From CALMFQ01 sp964495595 (GTDB lineage: Bacteria; Pseudomonadota; Gammaproteobacteria; Burkholderiales; SCOH01), in the NCBI GenBank assembly GCA_964495595.1, contig CAZBWH010000043.1:1-26537 (forward strand): 26,537 bases of DNA. Direction: 5' to 3'. Below the pieces are notes generated by a model. That model worked only from the letters and a program-made list of their open reading frames with translations. It was not told where the DNA came from and did no database searches. A program made the translations under genes and the position numbers. Below are positions 1 to 7,983 of this stretch, piece after piece (position 1 is the first letter of the stretch; the number at the start of each line of letters is the position of its first letter).

Positions 1-1
1 T

Positions 2-334
2 GCCGCGCTGCGCCAGGGAATGACGCGGCTGCATGAGCTGCTGCAGCCGCAGCTGGGTGCGATCCGCCAGCACACCCTGCCCGCAGCCACGGCAGCGCAA
101 CTGGGCCGACAGATCGAGCAGCAGGTAGCTGAAATCGTCGCTAATTGCAAGCTGGATACCAAGGCCGACGCGATGCTGCATCGAGTGATCGCCGCGCTGC
201 AAGCCAGCGCCAGCGCCATGCAGCAGGCACGCAGCGCGCACCAGGCCGTGCAGGGCGCCCGGCAGGCAGTGGCAGCGGTCAATGGCTACGGCCGGCATTT
301 CCAGCATCCGGGCTGGGTAGCGCTGGCGGACTAA
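2..334 (+). CDS. Small probable periplasmic protein, 3' part only
   Basis: An open frame runs in from the left edge (frame starting at base 2) to a TAA at 332-334. The ATG at base 20 is probably internal, because the upstream codons read A-A-L-R-Q-G and continue the same pattern. The visible 110 residues are helical and Ala/Gln-rich, with segments such as VANCKLDTKADAMLHRVI, and end near YGRHFQHPGW. I recall small exported betaproteobacterial proteins (sometimes labelled DnrO-like) with the pattern LRQGM...IVANCKLxxxADAxLHxVI...FxHPGW, to which this seems to belong. Their function is not established. Signal peptide and start lie outside the window. The gene converges on the ORF ending at 352, with only 17 bases between the stops. 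Confidence 0.7.
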   Translation, partial: AALRQGMTRLHELLQPQLGAIRQHTLPAATAAQLGRQIEQQVAEIVANCKLDTKADAMLHRVIAALQASASAMQQARSAHQAVQGARQAVAAVNGYGRHFQHPGWVALAD

Positions 335-351
335 GCGGCCGCGCTGCCGGA

Positions 352-765
352 TCAGGCAGCTCCGGGGAGCGGATCGCTGGCGATGGTTTCGCTGTGCAAT
401 GATCGCAACAGGGCCAACGCGGCATGGGCGTCGCCGCCGGCAAAGCCGTCGGCACAGGTACGGCTGGCCAGTTGCGCAAGCGCCTGCATCCGAGCCTTGC
501 TCAACCCGGTGTAGGTTCCTTGGTCGAGCAGCCCATCCAGTACAGCCCGGGCCTTGCTGCCGGTCAGCCATTGCAGCGCAGCCATCAGGGTCCAGCCGGG
601 GCCAATACGCAGCGTGGCGTCGGCATCGAGCAGCGCGATGTCCGTTGGGGGTTGCTGCAGGGCCATTGCCAGGACGGCGGTAGCGCCCAGCGTCTTGCGG
701 GCATCGGTCAGCGGGGGGTGATGAGGCGTCTGGTCTACGCCTCCGGCTCTGTTGCACAAGTCCAT
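352..765 (-). CDS. Hypothetical protein beside the imu operon
   Basis: I do not recognise this 137-residue protein. The frame remains open up to 804, but the ATG at 765 is preferred: GGAG sits 8 bases upstream of it on the minus strand, whereas the ATG at 804 has no Shine-Dalgarno sequence. Codons are GC-rich at third positions (GCC, CTG, ACC, GGC), as in neighbouring genes, which supports real coding over the plus-strand shadow frames. The protein is helical and mostly soluble looking, with no clear signal peptide or membrane span. The stretch IGPGWTLMAALQWLTGS is followed by a Leu/Ala-rich C-terminal half. The gene is transcribed away from imuA, and the LexA-controlled promoter lies in the gap between them. 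Shared SOS control is possible but not shown. Confidence 0.65.
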   Translation of the reverse strand: MDLCNRAGGVDQTPHHPPLTDARKTLGATAVLAMALQQPPTDIALLDADATLRIGPGWTLMAALQWLTGSKARAVLDGLLDQGTYTGLSKARMQALAQLASRTCADGFAGGDAHAALALLRSLHSETIASDPLPGAA

Positions 766-994
766 CTGAGGTTCTCCAATGGTTTGCGAGTCAGTTCCAG
801 CCATGCCAGGAAAGAAGCGGGAAAACTGACAGCCTGTCGGATTTGAAGCCGATCTGCGGTGCCAGTGGCGACGACGGGCACATCTGGCTGTGTTTTTCCG
901 GGGTTACGCTGACGTTGCACGGCAGCGAAACAACGTCGATCAAACCTGTTGCATGATTGGGCGGGATCGGGGTAAGTCCGCCTGATATACAGTA
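766..994. other. Intergenic region upstream of the imu promoter
   Basis: No convincing gene is seen here. The short frames have no Shine-Dalgarno sequence and atypical composition. A perfect 7-bp inverted repeat, GACGTTG (911-917) and CAACGTC (931-937), encloses a 13-base loop. It has no T-run, so it is not an intrinsic terminator. It could be an operator or a chance dyad. Confidence 0.4.
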
Positions 995-1022
995 TTGCAT
1001 TCATTGTGCCGATCCATATACT
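995..1022 (+). promoter_or_regulatory. Predicted sigma-70 promoter of imuA-imuB-dnaE2
   Basis: TTGCAT (995-1000) as -35 and TATACT (1017-1022) as -10 are separated by 16 bp. Each matches the consensus at four to five of six positions. Transcription would start near 1029-1031, about 35 bases before the imuA ATG. The LexA box begins on the last two bases of the -10, so bound repressor would block RNA polymerase. The pairing is a reading of the sequence, not a mapped start. Confidence 0.65.
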
Positions 1023-1036
1023 GTAAATATACACAG
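1021..1036 (+). promoter_or_regulatory. LexA-binding site (SOS box)
   Basis: CTGTAAATATACACAG is an exact match to the CTGT-N8-ACAG LexA consensus, with an AT-rich centre as in strong sites. It overlaps the predicted -10 element and lies 27 bases before the imuA start. imuA-imuB-dnaE2 cassettes are well known as LexA-repressed, DNA-damage-induced operons, so position and target agree. Confidence 0.9.
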
Positions 1037-1063
1037 TTAACGTATCGAAAGCGATGGCTTGTC

Positions 1064-1762
1064 ATGCCCCGTTCTCTTGCTACCTTGCTGCAGCATCCGG
1101 CGATTCGCCTGGGGAGTGGCGTGGCGCTGCGCGCCCATCCCACGCAAAGCAGCGGCTTTCCGCAGCTGGACGCGGTTTTACCACACGGCGGCTGGCCGCT
1201 GGGTGCGGTATCGGAGTTGCTGCTGCCACAACCGGGTAGCGGCGAGCTGACGTTATTGCTGCCCTTGCTCGCCTCGCTGACCGGGCAGGGCCGGCGGGTG
1301 TATCTGCTGCAGCCACCGGCCTTGCCCTATGCGCCGGCCTGGGCCGCTGCGGGCGTGAACCTGCAGCAGGTGTACTGGCTTGCACTGCACGACGAACGCC
1401 AAGGCTTGTGGTCCGGCGAACAAATCCTGCGCGAGCCCGGTAACGCCTGGCTGGGCTGGTTCGACAAGGCGCCGACAGACAAATCCTGCCGGCGGCTGCA
1501 ACTGGCGGCAGAACAGGGCGGTGGCCTTGGCCTGCTGCTGCGGCAGGCCCAGCCGGCCGGTGGCGGTACCCCGTTCGGGCTACGGCTTGCGCTGACGCCT
1601 GCGCCGTCCGGCGTCCGGGTCCGGATACTGAAACGGCGAGGACCGCCGCTTGAGTCACCGATCCTGATCAACCGGCCAGCCGAGGCCGTAAAGCAAGGCT
1701 GGCAACCGGCAGGCGCAGTTAGCCCGGCGGATCGCGCTGCCACGGTGCCAGCGGAGGATTGA
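1064..1762 (+). CDS. imuA: ImuA, translesion-synthesis accessory protein
   Basis: This 232-residue protein of the ImuA (RecA/SulA-related) family is the first gene of the mutasome cassette. Family ImuA proteins act with ImuB and DnaE2 in damage-induced mutagenesis. The N-terminal region GFPQLDAVLPHGGWPLG followed by ELL and PGSGELTLLLP (residues 31-67) is typical of the family and corresponds to the degenerate nucleotide-binding area of RecA-like folds. The ATG at 1064 is chosen because an in-frame TTG at 995 lies inside the promoter and would place the LexA box in the coding region. The Shine-Dalgarno sequence is weak. The TGA is followed after three bases by the imuB ATG, so the two are translated together. 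Expression should be SOS-induced. Confidence 0.88.
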   Translation: MPRSLATLLQHPAIRLGSGVALRAHPTQSSGFPQLDAVLPHGGWPLGAVSELLLPQPGSGELTLLLPLLASLTGQGRRVYLLQPPALPYAPAWAAAGVNLQQVYWLALHDERQGLWSGEQILREPGNAWLGWFDKAPTDKSCRRLQLAAEQGGGLGLLLRQAQPAGGGTPFGLRLALTPAPSGVRVRILKRRGPPLESPILINRPAEAVKQGWQPAGAVSPADRAATVPAED

Positions 1763-1765
1763 GTC

Positions 1766-3202
1766 ATGCAGACTCTGTGGCTGGCGCTGGATCTGCCCTG
1801 CCTGCCGCTGGAGGTGTTCGCCCTCGTGCAGCCAGCGACCGGGCCGCGGGCGGTCATCGATTCGGCAGGACATGCCGGACGGGTAACGGCCTGCAATCCA
1901 GCCGCACTGGCAGCCGGTGCTGCACCGGGAATGGCGCAATCGACCGCTGCGGCACTGGCCGCCGGCCTGCAATTCATCCGCCGCCGGCCGGATCTGGAGC
2001 AATCGGTGCTGCAAGGGCTGGCGATCTGGGCCCAGCAGTTCACCCCGACCGTTGCGCTGCACCCTCCCCGGTCGCTGTTGCTGGAGATCGGCGGCTGTCT
2101 TGATTATTTCCACGGACTGACACGGCTGCAGCAAAGCGTGCATGAAGGGGTCGCGGCACAGGGCTACACCGTAAAGTCGGGCTGTGCACCCACACCGCTG
2201 GCCGCGCTCTGGCTGGCCCGGTGCGGAGTGGATCAGCCCTGTACCGACCCGGCACGGCTTGAATCCGCGCTGGCGCCACTGCCGGTAAGCCTGCTGCCTC
2301 TGGCTCCCGCTACGGGGCAAGATCTGCTGCGGCTGGGGATACGCACCCTCGGCCAGCTTGATGCACTGCCGCGACAGGGGTTGGCGCGCCGTTTCGGTAG
2401 CGATTTGCTAAGGTTGCTGGATCGCGCACGAGGGCGGATAGCCGATCCGCAAGCAGTGTTTGTGCCACCGCAAACCTTCTGCCAGCGGCTTGAGCTGGCC
2501 TGGTCAATTGATCGCTACGATGCGCTGCTGTTCATTGGCCGCCAGTTATCGATCACCCTGGCAGGGTTTCTGCGGGCCCGGGGGCAGGGAGTGCAGCAGG
2601 TGGAGTACCGGCTGGAACACGGCGACGGGCGCAGTACGCCGTTGCGGGTAGGTTACAGCACGCCGACCCGTCAGGCCGACGAGCTGGTCGCAGTCCTGCG
2701 GGAAGCACTGGCCCGCCTCGAACTGCCTGCACCGGTCGAAGCCGTGACCCTGCAGGCCGGGCAACTGCACCGGCTGTGCAGCACATCGCCAGATCTGTTC
2801 GGTAACGCCGGCAGCCAGACGAATACCCCTTTGCTGCATGCCCGGCTACGGGCACGCCTGGGCGATGCGGCGGTAAAGCAAGTCACCACGGTGGCCGATC
2901 ACCGGCCGGAGCGGGCATGGGATATCGGTACCAGCCGTGCCCACGCGCTGGAGCCAACCCGTGCCGCCCGCCCTGGCTGGCTGCTGCCGACTCCCAGACC
3001 CTTGCCGATTCGTCACGGCCACCCGTGGCACAGCGAAACCATTGCCTGTCAGGGCCAACCGGAACGGCTGGAAACCGGCTGGTGGGATGGCCAGCGCGTC
3101 ACCCGCGATTACTGGATCGGTCAGGGTGAATCCGGGCGCCGTTACTGGGTGTTTCAGGATCGAGGTAGCGGCGAATGGTTTTTGCATGGCTGGTTTGACT
3201 GA
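1766..3202 (+). CDS. imuB: ImuB, catalytically dead Y-family polymerase-like protein
   Basis: This 478-residue Y-family polymerase homologue serves in the family as the hub that tethers ImuA and DnaE2 to the sliding clamp. The N-terminus LWLALDLPCLPLE matches the ImuB family. Asp9 aligns with the first metal-binding Asp of DinB, but the second acid of the VDMD motif is Pro. The catalytic SIDE motif reads EIGGCL (107-112), with Gly-Gly in place of Asp-Glu, so polymerase activity is not expected. A probable beta-clamp motif, SPDLF (341-345), lies before the C-terminal ImuB-specific region, which ends near the stop with WVFQDRGSGEWFLHGWFD. The gene follows imuA by three bases and precedes dnaE2 by 12. 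Confidence 0.92.
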   Translation: MQTLWLALDLPCLPLEVFALVQPATGPRAVIDSAGHAGRVTACNPAALAAGAAPGMAQSTAAALAAGLQFIRRRPDLEQSVLQGLAIWAQQFTPTVALHPPRSLLLEIGGCLDYFHGLTRLQQSVHEGVAAQGYTVKSGCAPTPLAALWLARCGVDQPCTDPARLESALAPLPVSLLPLAPATGQDLLRLGIRTLGQLDALPRQGLARRFGSDLLRLLDRARGRIADPQAVFVPPQTFCQRLELAWSIDRYDALLFIGRQLSITLAGFLRARGQGVQQVEYRLEHGDGRSTPLRVGYSTPTRQADELVAVLREALARLELPAPVEAVTLQAGQLHRLCSTSPDLFGNAGSQTNTPLLHARLRARLGDAAVKQVTTVADHRPERAWDIGTSRAHALEPTRAARPGWLLPTPRPLPIRHGHPWHSETIACQGQPERLETGWWDGQRVTRDYWIGQGESGRRYWVFQDRGSGEWFLHGWFD

Positions 3203-3214
3203 GAGGCACCGGGC

Positions 3215-6200
3215 ATGCTCCCGCTACCCGGCTACGCCGAACTGCATTGTGTAAGCAATTTCACCTTTCTCCGTGGCGCATCACACGCCGAAGAGCTGGT
3301 TGAGCGGGCCCACGCCCTGGGCTACCAGGCGCTGGCGATCACCGACGAATGCTCGCTGGCCGGCATCGTGCGCGCCCATGCGGCAGCCAGGGAACATGGG
3401 CTGAAGCTGATCGTCGGCAGCGAGATCACGCTTGATGACGGCCTGAGCCTGGTGTTGCTGGCACCGGATCGCGATGCCTATGCCGATCTGTCGGAGCTGA
3501 TCACGCTCGGCCGGCGCCAGGCGGCCAAGGGCAGCTACCAACTCTGTCGTGACGACATTGTGCGTTTCAGCCGTCATCTGCTGGCCATCTGGCTGCCTCC
3601 GGCCGCCCCGGCGCTCGATGACGCGGGCTGGCTACGCGCCATTTTTGATGGGCGGTGCTGGATCGCCGTCGAATTGCTGCTGGCACAAAATGATCCATCC
3701 CGACTGGCAAGCCTGACTGCACTCAGTCGCCTCGCCGGCCTGCCGCTGGTCGCTGCTGGAGACGTGCACATGCACGTACGCTCACGCCGGGCCTTGCAGG
3801 ATACGCTGGTCGCGATCCGCACCGGGACACCAGTGCGACATTGCGGGTTGGCGCTATTTGCCAATGGCGAACGCCACCTGCGCATGCGCCAGACACTGGC
3901 CACGCTGTATCCGCCCGCGCTGCTGGCCGAGACGGTGCGGATTGCCGAACGTTGCACGTTCTCACTTGATGAATTGCGCTACGAGTACCCGCAAGAGGTC
4001 GTACCGGCCGGCCAGACAACGAGCCAGTATCTGGCACAACTCACTACAAGCGGCCTGCAACGGCGGTTTCCGGACGGGATACCGCAGCCAGTGCGCAAGC
4101 TGGCTGACAAGGAACTGGGGCTGATTGCCGAACTGGGGTACGAGCCGTATTTTCTGACGGTGTACGACATCGTTGCCTGGGCTCGCAGTCAGCACATACT
4201 GTGTCAGGGGCGGGGCTCGGCCGCCAATTCAGTAGTGTGCTATGCACTGCACATCACTGAAGTTGACCCGTCACGCATGTCGATGCTGTTCGAGCGTTTC
4301 ATCTCACGCGAGCGGAATGAGCCACCGGATATCGACGTCGATTTCGAGCACGAACGGCGCGAAGAAGTCATTCAGTACATCTACCACCGCTTCGGCCGCG
4401 ACCGCGCCGCATTGACGGCCACCGTCATCCGCTACCGCAGGCGCAGCGCCTTGCGGGATGTCGGCCGGGCACTGGGAATAGACGACGCCCAACTGGACCG
4501 GCTCGGCCAGACGCTGGCCTGGTGGGACAGCCACGCCGACTTGCCGCAACGGCTGATCGAGGCCGGCTTCGATCCGGCCAGCCGGCAGACTGAATTGCTG
4601 TTGTGGCTGGTAGAGCAGTTACGGGGCTTTCCCCGCCATCTGTCCCAGCATGTCGGTGGCTTTGTCATCTCCCAGGGGCCGTTGTCGCGGCTGGTACCAA
4701 TCGAGAATGCCGCGATGCCGGGTCGCACGGTGATCCAGTGGGACAAGGACGATCTGGACGCGGTCGGCCTGCTGAAGATCGATGTGCTGGCCCTGGGCAT
4801 GCTGACCGCGATCCGCCGCACGCTGGATTTGCTGACGCAGCGTGACCAGCGTCCGTTCACGCTGCAGGAGATTCCCGCCGAAGATCCGGCGGTGTATGCG
4901 ATGCTGCAACGGGCCGACACGGTGGGCGTGTTCCAGGTCGAATCGCGTGCGCAGATGAGCATGTTGCCACGACTCAGGCCAGCCAATTACTACGACCTGA
5001 CCATTGAGGTCGCACTGGTGCGCCCCGGTCCGATTCAGGGCAAAATGGTGCATCCTTACCTCAAGCGCCGCGCCGGCAAAGAGGCAATCACCTACCCGAG
5101 TGAAGCGGTACGCAGTGTGCTGGAACGCACGCTGGGGGTACCGATATTTCAGGAACAGGTCATGCAACTGGCCGTTGTCGCCGCAGGCTTCACGGCAGGC
5201 GAATCCGATCAACTGCGGCGTTCGATGGCGGCATGGCGCCGTACCGGCAAGATGCAGTATTTCCGCGAGCGGCTGCACAACGGCATGACCGAGCGCGGCT
5301 ACAGCGCCGAGTTCGCAGCGCAGATTTTTGCGCAGATCGAGGGGTTTTCCGAGTACGGCTTTCCGGAATCACATGCGGCGAGTTTTGCGCTGCTCACCTA
5401 CGCATCGGCCTGGCTCAAGTGTCACGAACCGGCCGCCTTCTGCTGCGCGCTGCTCAACAGCCAGCCAATGGGCTTTTACTCAGCGTCACAACTGATTCAG
5501 GACATCCAGCGCCACGGAGTCAGCATCTTGCCGGTCGACATCCAGCACAGTCAGTGGCAATGCACACTGGAAGATATCGGCAAGGCACAGCCGGCAATCC
5601 GGCTCGGTTTACTGATGATCAACGGCTTGAACCAGCGCAGTGGCGAACAACTGGCCAGCGGCCGGCCGGCAAACGGCTACCGCTCGACCGAAGAGCTTCA
5701 GCAGCGCAGCCAGGCATCCCAGCGTGAGCTGTCTCTGCTCGCCCAGGCCGATGCACTGGCCTCACTGGCAGGTTCGCGGCGAGCAGCCTGGTGGCAGGTT
5801 CGCGGAATCGACCCCGGCACCGGGCTGATTGCCGGTGTCCTTCCAGCCGATGCCACCCCTGACCTGCCCGGGCTCAGCCAGGGAGAGGCCATCGTGGCCG
5901 ACTACGCGAGCCTGGGGCTGACCCTCGGCCCACACCCCTTGTCGTTGCTGCGCAGCCGGCTCACCCGCCAGCGACTGCTCAGCGCCGCAGCGCTACGGCA
6001 ATTGCCACACGCCAGCCTCGCCCGTTGCGCCGGCATCGTCGCCAGCCGCCAACGCCCCGCCAGCGCCAGCGGCGTGGTGTTCGTGACCCTCGAAGACGAA
6101 ACCGGCAACACCAACGTCATCATCTGGCCCGATCTGGCCCAGCGGCAGCGCCGCGAACTGCTCAGCGCCACCCTGCTGGCGGTCTACGGCATCGTCCAGC

Positions 6201-6295
6201 GCCAAGGTACTGTCATCCACCTGCAGGCCCGGCGACTGGTCGATTTCAGCCACTGGCTGGGGGCGCTAAACCCTCGCAGCCGGGATTTCCATTAA
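3215..6295 (+). CDS. dnaE2: Error-prone DNA polymerase III alpha subunit DnaE2 (ImuC)
   Basis: This C-family polymerase of 1026 residues, normal for DnaE2, performs the error-prone synthesis of the SOS mutasome. The N-terminal PHP domain begins YAELHCVSNFTFLRGASHAE, a DnaE2 signature. Two catalytic Asp residues lie in PPDIDVDF (Asp372 and Asp374), and the third should be in the palm around the QWDKDDLDAVGLLKID segment. A helix-hairpin-helix/tau-like region follows, and a C-terminal OB-fold carries GVVFVTLEDETGNTNVIIWP. The ATG at 3215 is preceded by AGAGG at 3202-3206, overlapping the imuB stop. It is the third gene of the operon under the LexA box at 1021. No obvious intrinsic terminator follows in the 54 bases before the next, convergent gene. 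Confidence 0.95.
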   Translation: MLPLPGYAELHCVSNFTFLRGASHAEELVERAHALGYQALAITDECSLAGIVRAHAAAREHGLKLIVGSEITLDDGLSLVLLAPDRDAYADLSELITLGRRQAAKGSYQLCRDDIVRFSRHLLAIWLPPAAPALDDAGWLRAIFDGRCWIAVELLLAQNDPSRLASLTALSRLAGLPLVAAGDVHMHVRSRRALQDTLVAIRTGTPVRHCGLALFANGERHLRMRQTLATLYPPALLAETVRIAERCTFSLDELRYEYPQEVVPAGQTTSQYLAQLTTSGLQRRFPDGIPQPVRKLADKELGLIAELGYEPYFLTVYDIVAWARSQHILCQGRGSAANSVVCYALHITEVDPSRMSMLFERFISRERNEPPDIDVDFEHERREEVIQYIYHRFGRDRAALTATVIRYRRRSALRDVGRALGIDDAQLDRLGQTLAWWDSHADLPQRLIEAGFDPASRQTELLLWLVEQLRGFPRHLSQHVGGFVISQGPLSRLVPIENAAMPGRTVIQWDKDDLDAVGLLKIDVLALGMLTAIRRTLDLLTQRDQRPFTLQEIPAEDPAVYAMLQRADTVGVFQVESRAQMSMLPRLRPANYYDLTIEVALVRPGPIQGKMVHPYLKRRAGKEAITYPSEAVRSVLERTLGVPIFQEQVMQLAVVAAGFTAGESDQLRRSMAAWRRTGKMQYFRERLHNGMTERGYSAEFAAQIFAQIEGFSEYGFPESHAASFALLTYASAWLKCHEPAAFCCALLNSQPMGFYSASQLIQDIQRHGVSILPVDIQHSQWQCTLEDIGKAQPAIRLGLLMINGLNQRSGEQLASGRPANGYRSTEELQQRSQASQRELSLLAQADALASLAGSRRAAWWQVRGIDPGTGLIAGVLPADATPDLPGLSQGEAIVADYASLGLTLGPHPLSLLRSRLTRQRLLSAAALRQLPHASLARCAGIVASRQRPASASGVVFVTLEDETGNTNVIIWPDLAQRQRRELLSATLLAVYGIVQRQGTVIHLQARRLVDFSHWLGALNPRSRDFH

Positions 6296-6349
6296 GAAAA
6301 TACGGATTGGTTCGGCGAGCAGGGCGCACCCAGCCATTGACAACAAGAG

Positions 6350-6634
6350 TTACCGATAAAACTCCAGCAAAAACCGGGTGTCGTCGCTCAGGCACTCGAT
6401 GTAATGGCGGATCATGGGTTCGACCACGCCAGGCCGGTCAGGGCTCAGGTCGTAGCATTGCCCGGCCAATGGGCCTTCGGCGATGCGGTAGCGCAGGCTG
6501 CCGGCCAGCACGACAATTCTGGCCCAGACATCGGGCTGGGTGTTGTGATCATGGTTCAGTCCGGCTGGCATGGTGGAAGGGCTGAACACCGGGCTGTGGC
6601 TGTATTGCTGGACATGGGCGGGCAAGTCGCGCAT
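6350..6634 (-). CDS. DUF1971 (YeaR/TehB-like) domain protein
   Basis: This 94-residue protein resembles the DUF1971 family, small cupin-like beta proteins found in YeaR and at the N-terminus of some TehB tellurite-resistance proteins. It shows the family pattern LPxHVxxYSxSPVFSxxTMPAGL (residues 4-26), a central WARIVVLAGSLRYRI strand pair, and the end VEPMIRHYIECLSDDTRFLLEFY. GGGAG lies 8-9 bases before the ATG. The family is linked to nitrate/nitrite or tellurite stress in enterobacteria, but its biochemical role is not settled. It converges on dnaE2 and is followed by no co-directional partner. No regulatory site is evident upstream apart from the palindromic element at 6685-6740. Confidence 0.8.
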   Translation of the reverse strand: MRDLPAHVQQYSHSPVFSPSTMPAGLNHDHNTQPDVWARIVVLAGSLRYRIAEGPLAGQCYDLSPDRPGVVEPMIRHYIECLSDDTRFLLEFYR

Positions 6635-6684
6635 GGTCTGGCTCCCTCAGGGCAGGTAAATTAACGGCCGGGCTGCAGACCCAT

Positions 6685-6740
6685 ACCAGAGCGGCATCCA
6701 GCCAGGCTGCAGGCCGCTCTGGTGCTGGCCTGCAGGCCAG
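6685..6740. repeat. REP-like palindromic element, copy 1
   Basis: Two palindromes lie side by side. ACCAGAGCGGC (6685-6695) pairs perfectly with GCCGCTCTGGT (6713-6723) around a 17-base spacer, and CTGGCCTGCAGGCCAG (6725-6740) is a perfect 16-bp palindrome. Bases 6709-6738 match 26469-26498 at 28 of 30 positions, so this is a dispersed repeat. It sits just downstream of the thiolase stop. It could be a REP/BIME-type element, a transcription end signal without a T-run, or both. Confidence 0.75.
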
Positions 6741-6746
6741 CAAGGA

Positions 6747-7928
6747 TCAAATCAGCTCGATACCGATAGCGGTTGCCTCTCCGCCGCCGATACACAGACT
6801 GGCCACGCCACGCTGCTTGCCATATTGCTGCAGTGCGTAAATCAGGGACACCACGATCCGGGCACCGGAGGCGCCAATCGGGTGGCCCAGCGCGCAGGCA
6901 CCGCCGTGGATATTGACCTTGTCGTGCGGAATGGCCAGTTCACGCATCGCCGCCATGGTCACTACGGCAAACGCTTCGTTGATTTCAAACAGGTCGATAT
7001 CGGCCACCGACCAGCCGGTCTTGTCCAACAGCTTCTGAATGGCGCCAACCGGTGCCGTAGTGAACCAGGCCGGCTCCTGGGCGTGAGTGGTGTGGGCAAT
7101 GATCCGGGCCAGCGGCTTGATGCCCGCTGCCAGGGCATCGCTTTCGCGCATCAGCAGCACCGCAGCAGCGCCGTCGGAAATCGAGCTGGAATTTGCCGGA
7201 GTAACGGTTCCATCCTTGCGAAACGCCGGTTTCAGTTGTGGAATCTTGTCGGGGTTGGCCTTGCCCGGCTGCTCGTCGTCGGCGATGACCATATCGCCCT
7301 TGCGACCAGATACCGTAACCGGAACGATTTCGGCCTTGAACCGCCCTTGCTTGATCGCCGCCTGGGCCCGCGCCAGCGAAGTCATGGCAAATTCATCCTG
7401 CTGACCACGGGTAAAGCCGTAGTGGCTGGCGGTATCTTCGGCGTAGGTGCCCATCAGCCGGCCGGGGTGGTAGGCATCCTCCAGTCCGTCGAGAAACATA
7501 TGATCTTTCAGCTCGCCATGGCCCAGACGATACCCTCCCCGGGCTTTGGGCAGGAGATAAGGCGCGTTGGTCATGCTTTCCATGCCGCCGGCAATTACCA
7601 TGCAGTTGTTGCCAGCTTTCAGCATGTCATGGCCAAGCATGATGGTTTTCATGCCCGAGCCACACATTTTCGACAAGGTGGTGCAGTTAACCGATGCCGG
7701 TAGCCCTCCCTTGAGCGCAGCCTGCCTTGCCGGCGCCTGGCCCTGACCGGCCATCAGGCAATTGCCGAACAGCAATTCGTCGACCTGCTCGGGTGCAATC
7801 CCGGCGCGGCTCACGACCTCGCGCACGGCCACGGCTCCCAGCTCGCTGGCGCTGACGCTGCTGAAATCGCCCTGAAACCCGCCCATCGGGGTGCGAGCGG
7901 CCGATACGATGACGATCGATTCTTTCAT
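6747..7928 (-). CDS. Acetyl-CoA C-acetyltransferase (thiolase)
   Basis: This 393-residue thiolase has exactly the usual length of the biosynthetic AtoB/PhaA type. It condenses two acetyl-CoA to acetoacetyl-CoA, the first step of polyhydroxybutyrate synthesis, or works in reverse in degradation. The catalytic Cys89 is in KMCGSG, His349 in ALGHPIGASG and Cys379 in CIGGGEA, matching the Zoogloea thiolase triad almost residue for residue. The NEAF motif is present (DLFEINEAFAV). The start at 7928 is chosen because AAGGA lies 7 bases before it; the ATG two codons upstream has no room for a ribosome site. The gene lies 55 bases downstream of the 7984-8472 gene on the same strand. Whether it serves PHA synthesis or beta-oxidation/ketone metabolism cannot be read from sequence. 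Confidence 0.93.
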   Translation of the reverse strand: MKESIVIVSAARTPMGGFQGDFSSVSASELGAVAVREVVSRAGIAPEQVDELLFGNCLMAGQGQAPARQAALKGGLPASVNCTTLSKMCGSGMKTIMLGHDMLKAGNNCMVIAGGMESMTNAPYLLPKARGGYRLGHGELKDHMFLDGLEDAYHPGRLMGTYAEDTASHYGFTRGQQDEFAMTSLARAQAAIKQGRFKAEIVPVTVSGRKGDMVIADDEQPGKANPDKIPQLKPAFRKDGTVTPANSSSISDGAAAVLLMRESDALAAGIKPLARIIAHTTHAQEPAWFTTAPVGAIQKLLDKTGWSVADIDLFEINEAFAVVTMAAMRELAIPHDKVNIHGGACALGHPIGASGARIVVSLIYALQQYGKQRGVASLCIGGGEATAIGIELI

Positions 7929-7983
7929 GGTCATTTCCTTGTAACGAAAAACGTGCGAGATATAAAACGCCAGCGGTGCTGGC

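Noticed and set aside
424..846. Plus-strand 140-residue open frame opposite the 352-765 gene
   Set aside because: No ribosome site and shadow-like composition; the minus-strand frame has GC-rich third positions and a proper ribosome site.
981..991. Second LexA-like dyad CTGATATACAG upstream of the imu promoter
   Set aside because: The arms are only 5 bases apart, not 8 as required between CTGT and ACAG, so it does not fit a LexA site.
735..1034. Minus-strand 99-residue frame across the imu promoter
   Set aside because: It spans the LexA box and promoter, has no Shine-Dalgarno sequence and no recognisable features.
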